Assembly: GCA_041394885.1 (NCBI GenBank) | Contig: JAWKHI010000033.1 | Coordinates: forward strand, 1 to 64,000 | Direction: 5' to 3' | DNA length: 64,000 bases | DNA from: DSOI01 sp041394885 | GTDB taxonomy: Bacteria; Acidobacteriota; Terriglobia; Bryobacterales; Bryobacteraceae | In this document: positions 47,450 through 55,276 of the stretch, piece by piece | How positions within the stretch are numbered: the stretch's first letter is position 1 | Layout: each line of letters begins with the position of its first letter | Translations under genes and position numbers: made by a program | The notes under the pieces: generated by a model | What the model was told of the DNA's origin: nothing | Database searches by the model: none | What the model saw: the letters and a program-made list of their open reading frames with translations, nothing else

Positions 47450-48406
47450 TCAGCGCAGGTTGGCGTCGAGGAATTCGTAGGCCTGGGTTCGGATATCGGG
47501 CGGGAAATCGTGCGCGGCGTCGGGGTGGACGGCGACCAGGCGTGAGGCTGCGCCGAGGGTCTGGTAGATGGGCTGGACGGCGCGGACGCAATCCTGGACA
47601 CCGGAGACCTCGAAGTTGGCGTCGCGCAGGGGGGCGTTGATGAAGACGGCGCGGGGAGCGATGACGGTGAGAATATCGGGAAAGTCGAAGGGCATCTCGC
47701 GGGGATCGGCGTGGAAGCGGTCCAGGATGCGCGGCATGTAGCCTTTGTGGCTCCAGCCTTTCAGATTGCCGCCGTAATATTTGGGGAACGCGGTGAAGCC
47801 GCAACTGGTGACGACGGCGCGGACGCGCGGCTCAAAGGCGGCTACGAACAGCGCGTTGTGTCCGCCGAGGGAGTGTCCGATGACACCGATGCGAGCGGCG
47901 TCGACCTGAGGGAGCGAGGTGAGAAGATCGACGGCGCGGCGGTGGTTGACGATGCCTTTCATGGTGGCCGAGGCATAGCCGTTGGCGTAGGGATCGAAGG
48001 AATAGTCGCCGAAGTTGGGATAGTCCGGCGCGAGGGTGACGTAGCCGCGTTCGGCGAGTTCGCGCGCGTAGTGGAGATTGGGCTTGCCGCCGATGCCGGC
48101 GGGTTCGGCCTTGCCGATTTTGGTGGTCTGGTGGAGGCAGAGCATCGCGGGATGCTTGCCCGGGGAAAGCGGAAGGAAGAGATAGGCGGGCACACGGTCA
48201 CCAGGCTCTGGCGCGAAGGTGATCTTGCGGAGCAGGTAACGATCGGTGCGCTGCTGGTCGAGCACCTGGACGCCGAGCGGGATGGTGGACAGCGCTGGCA
48301 TGGGGCCCATGACGGTCTGCATGTTTTCAAGGATGCGGGCGCGGCGGGCGGCGGGGGCCTGCGCGAAGAGGGCGGCGGCGAGAAGCACAACGGCGGCGAG
48401 GCGCAT
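47450..48406 (-). CDS. exported alpha/beta hydrolase (acetyl xylan esterase/dienelactone hydrolase-like)
   Basis: 318 residues. Signal peptide (LAAVVLLAAALFAQAP). Nucleophile elbow GHSLGGHNALFV, oxyanion region YLFLPLSPGKHPAMLCLHQ, acid near NAPLRDANFEV and histidine in HPDAAHDFPP. A periplasmic esterase is likely. The ATG starts only 9 bases after the CCA end of tRNA-Arg on the same strand, so it is probably expressed from the tRNA transcript after 3'-end processing. Confidence 0.85.
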   Translation of the reverse strand: MRLAAVVLLAAALFAQAPAARRARILENMQTVMGPMPALSTIPLGVQVLDQQRTDRYLLRKITFAPEPGDRVPAYLFLPLSPGKHPAMLCLHQTTKIGKAEPAGIGGKPNLHYARELAERGYVTLAPDYPNFGDYSFDPYANGYASATMKGIVNHRRAVDLLTSLPQVDAARIGVIGHSLGGHNALFVAAFEPRVRAVVTSCGFTAFPKYYGGNLKGWSHKGYMPRILDRFHADPREMPFDFPDILTVIAPRAVFINAPLRDANFEVSGVQDCVRAVQPIYQTLGAASRLVAVHPDAAHDFPPDIRTQAYEFLDANLR

Positions 48407-48415
48407 GGAAGGAAG

Positions 48416-48492
48416 TGGTAGGGACGGGCAGATTCGAACTGCCGGCCTGCCGCTTAGGAGGCGGCCGCTCTATCCAACTGAGCTACGTCCCC
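48416..48492 (-). tRNA. tRNA-Arg (anticodon CCU), CCA encoded
   Basis: 77 bases on the minus strand. Acceptor GGGGACG pairs with CGUCCCU (one G-U at position 1-72). D arm AGCUCAGUUGGAUAGAGC. Anticodon stem GCCGC/GCGGC with loop CUCCUAA (anticodon CCU). T arm with GUUCGAAC, then ACCA. Reads AGG codons. Confidence 0.95.
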
Positions 48493-48527
48493 GGAGTCCG
48501 CCCTTCATTCTATCAGCCGGAGCGCGA

Positions 48528-48533
48528 TATGAT
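48528..48533 (+). promoter_or_regulatory. -10 box TATGAT (leaderless start of the cytochrome cluster)
   Basis: TATGAT followed by 6 bases and GTG 48540. No Shine-Dalgarno. First gene of the electron-transfer cluster. Confidence 0.45.
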
Positions 48534-48539
48534 GAATCT

Positions 48540-49004
48540 GTGAAAATCCGGCACTTTTTCATTGTTGCGCTGTGCGCCGCGGCTGCGCTGAGCGAGGAGA
48601 CGGCAAGCCGAGGGGGTCAGGAGACGGGCCCGGCAGGAGGTAAGGAAGCGTTTCAGAAGCTGTGCGTGACCTGCCATAAAGCGGAGGTGGTGCTGGCGAG
48701 CCGGCGCACGCGGTCGCAGTGGGAAGACACGCTCGAGAAGATGATCGCCAAGGGGGCGAAGGGGTCCGACGACGACTTCATCCTGGCGCTGGATTATCTG
48801 GTGGCGACGCACGGGCGCGTGAACATGAACAACGCGACGGCCAACGAGATTATCGAAATCGCGGGCCTGCCGCGCGAGCAGGCCGAGGCGATCGTGAAGC
48901 ATCGGCGCGCCAACGGGCGGTTCGAAGACTTCGACGCGCTGCTTAAGGTGCCCGGCCTGGATGCCAAGCGTCTGGAAGCGGTGCGGGACGCGATCTCGTT
49001 CTGA
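48540..49004 (+). CDS. exported cytochrome c/helix-hairpin-helix protein
   Basis: 154 residues from GTG 48540. Signal peptide (FFIVALCAAAALS), heme motif CVTCHKAEVV, then a ComEA-like double HhH (NMNNATANEIIEIAGLPREQ, FEDFDALLKVPGLDAKRLEA). The HhH in exported ComEA proteins binds DNA; here it is joined to a c-type heme, a combination seen in other Acidobacteria with uncertain role. Heads the cluster with diheme cytochrome and quinoprotein. Confidence 0.8.
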   Translation: MKIRHFFIVALCAAAALSEETASRGGQETGPAGGKEAFQKLCVTCHKAEVVLASRRTRSQWEDTLEKMIAKGAKGSDDDFILALDYLVATHGRVNMNNATANEIIEIAGLPREQAEAIVKHRRANGRFEDFDALLKVPGLDAKRLEAVRDAISF

Positions 49005-49064
49005 TAGTAACCTGACGCGGAAGCGTTTCGCCGATACCTTGACGAAACGCCAGGAGACCAAAGC

Positions 49065-50012
49065 ATGCGTAAAACGACGGCCTTGTGCGCCGCATCCCTT
49101 CTGAGTAACTCGCGCAAAACGGACACGCTCCGGCGCCCTGCGGTGGCGGGTTTCTTTCGAGTTCGGAGCCGCGCCGGAGCGGCCTTTGCGCTTCTGACCT
49201 GCGCCGTGTTGAGCGCGCAGGCTCCGCGTCCGGCGGCGCCGGGAGCGAAACCCTCCCCGCCTCGCGGATTTTCCACCGGCCCGAACGACCAGCATCGCGT
49301 GGATAACGCCGGGGCCGAGCGCGGCAAGAAAGTGTATGCGGCCGAGTGCATCACATGCCATGGCACCAACGCGACGGGATCGGAGCGGGGCGCGGATCTG
49401 ATCCGTTCGCTGGTGGTCTTGAAAGACAGGTACGGCGACAAGATCGGAGAGTTTATCCAGAACGACCATCCGACGCAGGTGACACCGGCGAAGAACCTGA
49501 CGAAGGAGCAGATCGGGGATCTGGCGCATTGGCTGCACTCGCGCGTGATCGGATCGCTGCGGAGCAACCAGGACGTGGGCGACATCCTGACGGGGAACGT
49601 GGAAGCGGGCAAGGCGTTCTTCAACGGGGCGGGCGGGTGCACGAAGTGCCACTCGGTGACGGGGGATCTGGCGCGGATCGGGCGGAAGTACAACGCGGCG
49701 ACGCTGCAGCAGCGGACGATGTTCCCGAATTCGGGCGGGTTCGGCCGGCGGCGGTTCGGCGGCGGCGCGCCGCCCAAGCCGGTGATGGTGACGGTGGACA
49801 CCGGAGGGAAGTCGATCACCGGGACGATGGTGCATCTGGATGACTTCAACGTGGCGCTGCGGGACGGCGCGGGCGAGTATCATTCGTTCAAGCGGACGGC
49901 GCAGGTGAAAGTCGAGAAGCAAGACCCTTATCAGTTCCACATCGATATGCTGCCGAAGTACACCGATACGCAGATGCACGACGTGGTGGCTTACCTGGAG
50001 AGCATTCGATGA
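49065..50012 (+). CDS. diheme cytochrome c with repeat-interrupted signal peptide
   Basis: 315 residues. Start ATG 49065 has an AGGAG Shine-Dalgarno. The first 13 residues (MRKTTALCAASLL) look like a signal-peptide start. About 31 residues (SNSRKTDTLRR to AGAAFALL) are then encoded by dispersed repeat copy D, after which the signal resumes (TCAVLSAQ/AP). Two heme motifs follow: CITCHGTNATG and CTKCHSVTG. A C-terminal domain (GGKSITGTMVHLDDFNVALR) ends it. Reading frame kept open through the repeat. In-frame GTG 49143 could give a shorter leader. The stop overlaps the quinoprotein start (ATGA); likely its electron acceptor. Confidence 0.85.
   Translation: MRKTTALCAASLLSNSRKTDTLRRPAVAGFFRVRSRAGAAFALLTCAVLSAQAPRPAAPGAKPSPPRGFSTGPNDQHRVDNAGAERGKKVYAAECITCHGTNATGSERGADLIRSLVVLKDRYGDKIGEFIQNDHPTQVTPAKNLTKEQIGDLAHWLHSRVIGSLRSNQDVGDILTGNVEAGKAFFNGAGGCTKCHSVTGDLARIGRKYNAATLQQRTMFPNSGGFGRRRFGGGAPPKPVMVTVDTGGKSITGTMVHLDDFNVALRDGAGEYHSFKRTAQVKVEKQDPYQFHIDMLPKYTDTQMHDVVAYLESIR
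49103..49197 (+). repeat. dispersed palindromic repeat, copy D (inside a coding sequence)
   Basis: Left end AACTCGCGCAAAACGGACAC, right end CGCCGGAGCGGCCTTTGCGC. Same orientation as copies C and E. It lies wholly within the signal-peptide-coding part of the cytochrome gene at 49065. Confidence 0.85.
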
Positions 50013-51592
50013 ATCGACTTATGCGTCATTTTCTGCTCGCGCCCGCCGTTGCCGGTCTGCTGAGCGGTCAAGTGGATCTGTCAAAGGCGCCGACGGATTC
50101 GTGGCCGACTTACAACGGGGATTACTCGGGACGGCGTTACTCTCCCCTGACGAAGATTAATTCGGGCAACGTGCATCAGATGAGCCTGGGATGGGTTTAC
50201 AAGGCCAGCACGGGGGCAACGGGAGGCGGGTTCCGGGGGACGCGCGTTTCGGCGACTCCGGTGCAGTTGAACGGCGTGTTGTACTTCGCGGTGCCCGACC
50301 ACGTGTGGGCGGTGGACGCACGCACGGGGCGTGAGATCTGGCATTTCGAGTGGGAGACCAAGGGCGGCATTCACATCGGCAACCGGGGCATCGGCATCTA
50401 CGGCAACTGGCTGTATTTCGAGACGCCGGACTGCAACCTGGTATCGCTGAATCTGAAGGACGGGAAGGAGCGATGGCATCAGCAGATCTGCGATCTGGAT
50501 CAGTTCTATTTCGCGACGATGGCGCCGCTGGTGGTGGGCAACCACATCATCACGGGCGTGAGCGGCGACGATCTCGACCGGCCGGGTTACATCGAGTCTC
50601 ACGATCCGGAGACGGGGGAGATGCAGTGGCGCACCTACACGGTGCCGATGAAGGAGGGCGACGCGGGTTTATCTTCGTGGCCGAGCCTGGAAGCGGCGCA
50701 GCATGGCGGCGGGATGACGTGGATCACGCCGACTTACGATCCGGAGTTGAACCTGATTTACTTCGGTACGGGCAACCCGCAGCCGGTGATCGCCGGAAAG
50801 GGTCGTAAGGGCGATAACCTCTACACGGAGTCCATCGTCGCCGTGAACCCGGACAACGGGAAGGTGGCGTGGGGTTACTCGGTATCGCCGCACGATACGC
50901 ACGACTGGGACGGCGTGGAGACGCCGGTGCTGATCGATGGGGAGATCAACGGGCAGAAGCGGAAGCTGGTGGCGCAGGCGAGCCGGAACGGGTTTTTCTT
51001 CGTTCTGGACAGGGCGACGGGACAGAACGTGGTGACGAGCGAGTTCGTGAAAACGAACTGGTCCAAGGGCGTGGATGCGGACGGTCATCCGACATCGAAC
51101 CCGGACAAAGAGCCGAAAGTGGACGGCGCGCTGGTGACGCCGAACCAGGGCGGAGGCACGAACTGGTATCCGCCGGCCTTCAATCCGGACACGGGATTGT
51201 TCTACGTGAACGCGTCGCAGGCCTATAGCATCTACTACATCTACGACGACAGCGAGAAGCCGGAGGGCTGGGGCGGCAATGACCGCGGCGGGTGGCAGCA
51301 GGCGATGCTGCAGGCGGTGGATTACAAGACGGGGAAGGTGCGGTGGAGCCGCAAATTCGAGGCAGGCGGCACGCGCGGCGGGCTGCTGACAACGGCAGGG
51401 AAGCTGGTGTTCGGGGGCGACCCGGCGGGCAACTTCGTGGCGTTCGACGCGGCGACGGGCGACCCGTTGTGGCACGCCAATCTGGGAAACAACGTAACCA
51501 ACGGTCCGATCAGCTACGAACTCGACGGATCGCAGTGGGTCATCGTGGCCGCGGGCGATACGATGTATGGCTTCGTAATGAACAGCAGGTAG
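50009..51592 (+). CDS. PQQ-dependent dehydrogenase-like quinoprotein
   Basis: 527 residues. Signal peptide, then an eight-bladed quinoprotein propeller: DSWPTYNGDYSGRRYSPLT, VWAVDARTGREIWHFEW, YFGTGNPQPVIAG, SPHDTHDWDGVETP, WYPPAFNPDTGLFYV, GGLLTTAGKLVFGGDPAG. HDTHDWDG matches the active-site aspartate followed two residues later by a second Asp, as in lanthanide-type (XoxF-like) enzymes. The vicinal Cys-Cys of PQQ alcohol dehydrogenases is absent (IHIGNRG at that position). It could belong to the acidobacterial 'empty quinoprotein' group that has lost cofactor binding. Coupled to the diheme cytochrome upstream. Confidence 0.85.
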   Translation: MNRLMRHFLLAPAVAGLLSGQVDLSKAPTDSWPTYNGDYSGRRYSPLTKINSGNVHQMSLGWVYKASTGATGGGFRGTRVSATPVQLNGVLYFAVPDHVWAVDARTGREIWHFEWETKGGIHIGNRGIGIYGNWLYFETPDCNLVSLNLKDGKERWHQQICDLDQFYFATMAPLVVGNHIITGVSGDDLDRPGYIESHDPETGEMQWRTYTVPMKEGDAGLSSWPSLEAAQHGGGMTWITPTYDPELNLIYFGTGNPQPVIAGKGRKGDNLYTESIVAVNPDNGKVAWGYSVSPHDTHDWDGVETPVLIDGEINGQKRKLVAQASRNGFFFVLDRATGQNVVTSEFVKTNWSKGVDADGHPTSNPDKEPKVDGALVTPNQGGGTNWYPPAFNPDTGLFYVNASQAYSIYYIYDDSEKPEGWGGNDRGGWQQAMLQAVDYKTGKVRWSRKFEAGGTRGGLLTTAGKLVFGGDPAGNFVAFDAATGDPLWHANLGNNVTNGPISYELDGSQWVIVAAGDTMYGFVMNSR

Positions 51593-51597
51593 GTGTC

Positions 51598-52668
51598 ATG
51601 ACCAATCGCAAGCAGTTTCTCGGCGCGCTGGGCGGGAGTTTGCTGAGCGCGTGCGCTTCGGCGCCGCGCGAGGAGGGGAAGGCGCCGGAGGCGGAAAAGC
51701 CGCGCGGCGATCACCGGATCTATGTGACCAATGAAGCCTCGGGCGAATTGAGCGTGATCGATTCGGCGGGGTACGAGGTGGTGAAGACGCTGCCGCTCGG
51801 CAAGCGGCCGCGCGGGATACGGCCATCGCCGGACGGGAAACTGATCTACGTGGCGTTGAGCGGATCGCCGTTCGCGCCCCCGGGAGTGGACGAGAGCACG
51901 CTGCCACCGCCGGACCGGGGCGCCGACGGCGTTGGGGTTGTGGACGTGGCGAAGTTGGAGGTGGTGAAGATCATTCGCGCGGGGCAGGACCCGGAGTCGT
52001 TCGATTTGTCGAAGGACGGCCGGTATCTGTATGTGTCGAACGAAGACGACGCGAAGGTGAGCGTGGTGGACCTGACCAACGACACGGTAGTAGCGTCGGT
52101 AGGCGTGGGCGGGGAGCCGGAGGGCGTAACGCTGACACCGGACGGCAAGTTCGTGTACGTGACCTCGGAAGAGGAAGGAACGATCACGGTGATCGACACG
52201 GCGTCGAACAAGGCGGTGAAGAAGTTCCGTGTGGGAAAGCGGCCGCGTTCGGTGGTGTTTCTGAGCGACGGATCGCGCGGATACGTGTCGCTCGAGAACG
52301 GCGCGGCGGTGGCGGTGATCGACGCGGTGAAGCAGGCGCCGATGGCGATGATCGACCTTGGCCACAAGGACGTGAAGCCGATGGGGCTGGTGCTCACGAA
52401 GGATTCCTCGCGGCTCTACGCGAGCACCGGCCGGTTCCATAAAGTGTTCGAGATCGACACGGCGACGAACAAAGTGATCGACTCGTTCGAAGGCGGAGAG
52501 CGGCCCTGGGGGATCGGCATATCGCCCGACGGCAAGACGCTCTACACCGCGAACGGGCCAGGCGGCGATGTGTCGGTGATCGATATCGCGACGCGCAGCG
52601 TCAGGACGAGGGTGAAGGCCGGCGACCGGCCTTGGGGGATTCTGGTTCTTCCGGCCGCGGCGATGTAG
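51598..52668 (+). CDS. YncE-like seven-bladed propeller lipoprotein
   Basis: 356 residues from ATG 51598. Lipoprotein signal GGSLLSAC/ASA (lipobox LSAC). Repeated YVTN-type blades: IYVTNEASGELSVIDS, YLYVSNEDDAKVSVVDL, FVYVTSEEEGTITVIDT, TLYTANGPGGDVSVIDI. Periplasmic, membrane-anchored. Starts 5 bases after the quinoprotein stop, so part of the same operon. Its 3' end overlaps the convergent glycoside hydrolase-like gene by 68 bases. Confidence 0.85.
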   Translation: MTNRKQFLGALGGSLLSACASAPREEGKAPEAEKPRGDHRIYVTNEASGELSVIDSAGYEVVKTLPLGKRPRGIRPSPDGKLIYVALSGSPFAPPGVDESTLPPPDRGADGVGVVDVAKLEVVKIIRAGQDPESFDLSKDGRYLYVSNEDDAKVSVVDLTNDTVVASVGVGGEPEGVTLTPDGKFVYVTSEEEGTITVIDTASNKAVKKFRVGKRPRSVVFLSDGSRGYVSLENGAAVAVIDAVKQAPMAMIDLGHKDVKPMGLVLTKDSSRLYASTGRFHKVFEIDTATNKVIDSFEGGERPWGIGISPDGKTLYTANGPGGDVSVIDIATRSVRTRVKAGDRPWGILVLPAAAM

Positions 52669-53335
52669 CGATGTGGACGCCGGAGGGATCCGGCATATCG
52701 GCGACATTGATGTCGATGTTGACCTTGTAGCCGGCGTAGGTTTCGCGGGTGTCGAGGCGGCCTTGCCAGATGCGGGCGAAGGGAACTCCGGAATCGGCGG
52801 GAACGCTCGAGGCCGGGTTGAAGCGCCTGCCGCCGGCGACCCAGAACACGGGGTCGGGTTTGGCGGCGGGGTGACCGGGGAGGATGGTTTCCCGCAAATC
52901 GACGGCGTTCTTGACGTGGCAGTAGATGCCGCCGGCGAAGGGGCTTGCATTGACCTCGGCGAACCATGCGCGTACATAGTCTTTCATGGCGGCGGGGATG
53001 CGCTCGATGCGTTCGACGTCGAGGAAGATGACCGAGCCGTCCGGGAAGCCTTCGGCGGCGGTTTTCGCGATGGCGTCGCGGCCATGGAGCGATCCGAGCG
53101 CGGCGGAGACGGGACGCGAAGAACACGGCCCTTCCACTTGGCGGCCGACGTAGATGATTAGGAAACCCCATCCCATGGCGGCGAGGCGTTCGCGCGTACC
53201 CATGTAGGAAGCGTCGCCGTGGCAGGGCGCTTTGAGATAGTAGCCGGTGAAGCCGTAGGGGGAGTGCTGTTTCCAGGCGGACATGATTTTGTCGCCCTGG
53301 TAGTACGCGGTGTCGAAGCCGAGGTAGCGTGTCAT
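52601..53335 (-). CDS. DUF1906 (Rv2525c-like) glycoside hydrolase-like domain protein
   Basis: 244 residues from ATG 53335, with a strong AGGAGG Shine-Dalgarno. Starts directly with the barrel: RYLGFDTAYYQGDKIMSAWK, GYYLKAPCHGDASYMGTRE, GWGFLIIYVGRQVEG, SVIFLDVERIERIP, INVADMP. Family members resemble GH25-like peptidoglycan or glycan hydrolases; the DVE pair (LDVERI) is a likely catalytic acidic site. No signal peptide, so cytoplasmic or exported another way. Tail Pro/Ser-rich and antisense to the YncE-like gene end. Confidence 0.75.
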   Translation of the reverse strand: MTRYLGFDTAYYQGDKIMSAWKQHSPYGFTGYYLKAPCHGDASYMGTRERLAAMGWGFLIIYVGRQVEGPCSSRPVSAALGSLHGRDAIAKTAAEGFPDGSVIFLDVERIERIPAAMKDYVRAWFAEVNASPFAGGIYCHVKNAVDLRETILPGHPAAKPDPVFWVAGGRRFNPASSVPADSGVPFARIWQGRLDTRETYAGYKVNIDINVADMPDPSGVHIATSPRPEEPESPKAGRRPSPSS

Positions 53336-53384
53336 TGGAAGTGGTTCCTCCTGGGAAGCGGTTGTTGTTATGCTGAGGTGCGTG

Positions 53385-53816
53385 ATGCGGGTATTGCGTC
53401 TGGCGACGCTGGCGATCTCGGGCGCGGTTGTTTTCACCGGAGCCGGATTCAGCCACAAAAAGCACGGGGAATTGAAGCTCGCCTGTGTAACTTGCCACTC
53501 GACGGTGGCCAAGGGCGAGCGCGCGGGTTTTCCGAAGTTAGCGGTGTGCCAGGGGTGTCACGATCCGGTTCCTGGCGGCGTGGAGAAGATCCCTTCGCAG
53601 CGTGTGTACCGGCTGGCGGATTTCGTGATTTTTTCGCACGCGCGGCACACGGCCAAGGACGCGGGGAAGATCGAATGCGCGCGGTGCCACGGCGCGGTGG
53701 AAGCGCGGGACACGTTAGTGGCGGAAGTGGAACATACGATGAAAGCGTGCATCGCGTGCCACCGGGAGACGAAGGCGAGCGTGGCGTGCACGGCGTGTCA
53801 TGAGCTTGGGCAGTAG
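53385..53816 (+). CDS. exported pentaheme cytochrome c3-like protein
   Basis: 143 residues from ATG 53385 (GAGGTG Shine-Dalgarno); ATG 53370 is an alternative. Signal peptide (LRLATLAISGAVVFTGAG). Five CxxCH motifs: CVTCH, CQGCH, CARCH, CIACH, CTACH, with extra axial-ligand histidines in FSHKKHGEL and FSHARHTAK. Small class III-type multiheme electron carrier of the periplasm. Divergent from the DUF1906 gene; downstream of the quinoprotein cluster. Confidence 0.85.
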   Translation: MRVLRLATLAISGAVVFTGAGFSHKKHGELKLACVTCHSTVAKGERAGFPKLAVCQGCHDPVPGGVEKIPSQRVYRLADFVIFSHARHTAKDAGKIECARCHGAVEARDTLVAEVEHTMKACIACHRETKASVACTACHELGQ

Positions 53817-53836
53817 TACGTCCGGCTATTTTGTGA

Positions 53837-53842
53837 TGTAAT
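53837..53842 (+). promoter_or_regulatory. extended -10 box TGATGTAAT (leaderless)
   Basis: TGTAAT preceded directly by TGA (extended -10 TGn) and followed by 7 bases and ATG 53850. No Shine-Dalgarno. Confidence 0.45.
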
Positions 53843-53849
53843 TGCCACT

Positions 53850-54926
53850 ATGCAAAGATTTGTCCTGAGCGCGGCGTTCGCCGGCCTGCTCGCCATCGGT
53901 TGGATGGCCGTGAGTTCGCAGAATGTGGCGCAGGGGGCCGCGCAGGGCGCGAGCGGCACCACGGGGTCCGGGAAGCTGCGATTCAAGCTTCTGTACACGT
54001 CGTCGCACCTGCCGGCGGAGGCGCAAGCGGTGCTCGAGAAAGCACACGGCGGGTTTGCGATCGACCGGCGTCCCGGGAAGGGCGAGATCTACTTTGCATT
54101 GCCGGGCGCGGGGATCATTCAGATCAGCGCGGATATGAAGACGACGCGGATGCTGCCGACCGACCCGGGGATGAAGGCAGCGAACATGCACAATGCGAGC
54201 ATCTGGTACGGCAAGGACGGAACGCCGTTTCTGAGCTTCCCGGGCAACGGCACGGCGAGCGTCTATATCACGAGCATCGACGGCAAGCTGCTGTACACGC
54301 TGAAGACTCCCGAGGCGGGCAAGGATCTGGGGTATCCGCTGGCGAACGACTACTTCGCGGGGGCGGGGAACTTCATTCCCACCGACACCGATGAGATGGA
54401 CGGGCTGCTGTATGTGAGCACGGGCTATTCGCAATTGGACGTGGTGTTGACGGCGCGGATCTTGAGCACGAGTCCGTTCCGTGCGGAATGGTATGACCTG
54501 GCGTGGGGCGGAAAGGGAACGGGTCCGGGACAATTCGGGACGGGGCATGGGGTGACGACGGTGCCTTCGGCGCGGCGGGTGGACATCGCGGACCGGCCGA
54601 ATGCGGAGATTGACCGGTTCACGCGGCACGGCCAGTATTTGTCGACCTTGAAGATGCCGCTCGGGTCCTTGCCTTGCGATATCGACTACCTGGGGAATTA
54701 TGGGATCGTGGGGGCACTGGATGGTCCGGACCGGAGCAAGGGGGCGCCGGTTTATATTTTGGAGAACGACCGGCTGGTTTCGACGCTGATGATCAAAGAG
54801 GCGTTTGGGCTGGAGAAGTTCAAGCACATCCACAACGCGGTTTTGCATGAGCGGGACGGGAAGTTGTATGTGATTGCGCAGGCTTGGAATCCGGGGGATT
54901 TCGCGATTCTGGAGCAGGTGAACTAG
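53850..54926 (+). CDS. exported beta-propeller protein of unknown function
   Basis: 358 residues. Signal peptide (FVLSAAFAGLLAIGWMAVSS). Propeller-like blades with Gly/Asp turns: GEIYFALPGAGIIQISADM, LLYTLKTPEAGKDLGYPL, FIPTDTDEMDGLLYVSTGYS, RVDIADRPNAEIDRFTRHG (NHL-like), KLYVIAQAWNPGDFAILEQ. Conserved His/Asp patches suggest a ligand-binding or lyase-like NHL propeller. Follows the pentaheme gene by 33 bases. Confidence 0.7.
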   Translation: MQRFVLSAAFAGLLAIGWMAVSSQNVAQGAAQGASGTTGSGKLRFKLLYTSSHLPAEAQAVLEKAHGGFAIDRRPGKGEIYFALPGAGIIQISADMKTTRMLPTDPGMKAANMHNASIWYGKDGTPFLSFPGNGTASVYITSIDGKLLYTLKTPEAGKDLGYPLANDYFAGAGNFIPTDTDEMDGLLYVSTGYSQLDVVLTARILSTSPFRAEWYDLAWGGKGTGPGQFGTGHGVTTVPSARRVDIADRPNAEIDRFTRHGQYLSTLKMPLGSLPCDIDYLGNYGIVGALDGPDRSKGAPVYILENDRLVSTLMIKEAFGLEKFKHIHNAVLHERDGKLYVIAQAWNPGDFAILEQVN

Positions 54927-54964
54927 GCGGGCGTTTTTTGGGGGCGGGACCGGGTTTGGTCTGA

Positions 54965-55040
54965 GGAACAAAGCCAGGCGGCGGGGCGGCTATCCTATTG
55001 CATCGAAGGGGCTTGGCCCTGGGCCGATTGGCTTTGTTCC
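54965..55040. repeat. 12-bp perfect inverted repeat in a gene-free stretch
   Basis: GGAACAAAGCCA (54965-54976) and its exact complement TGGCTTTGTTCC (55029-55040), 52 bases apart. The stretch 54927-55276 holds no gene I can support. ATCCTATTG occurs twice in it. Could be a folded RNA, a terminator for 53850, or a remnant of a small mobile element. Confidence 0.45.
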
Positions 55041-55276
55041 GGTTTCTACCGCTTCCGCAAGTTTCGGCGGAGGCGCATTCGACTGTCAAATAACGGGCTG
55101 CGTCTGTGGCAGCGATCCTATTGTGTCATGGTGTGGCAAGGGTTTCGGGGTATGGACGGGGCGAAGTGTTTGCAGGGGTGGGGTTTAGCGGATTGCGCGG
55201 GGTTGTGATCGCGGGTGGGGGCGTTCAGGGACAGCGCTCAGGCGGGGCCGCCAGATCGATCAGGTTGAACCTGTCG

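Noticed and set aside
45094..50023. Identical 15 bases ATGAATCGACTTATG at the starts of the DinB-like and quinoprotein genes
   Set aside because: Homology does not extend beyond these bases; plausible chance or codon-usage similarity at start regions.
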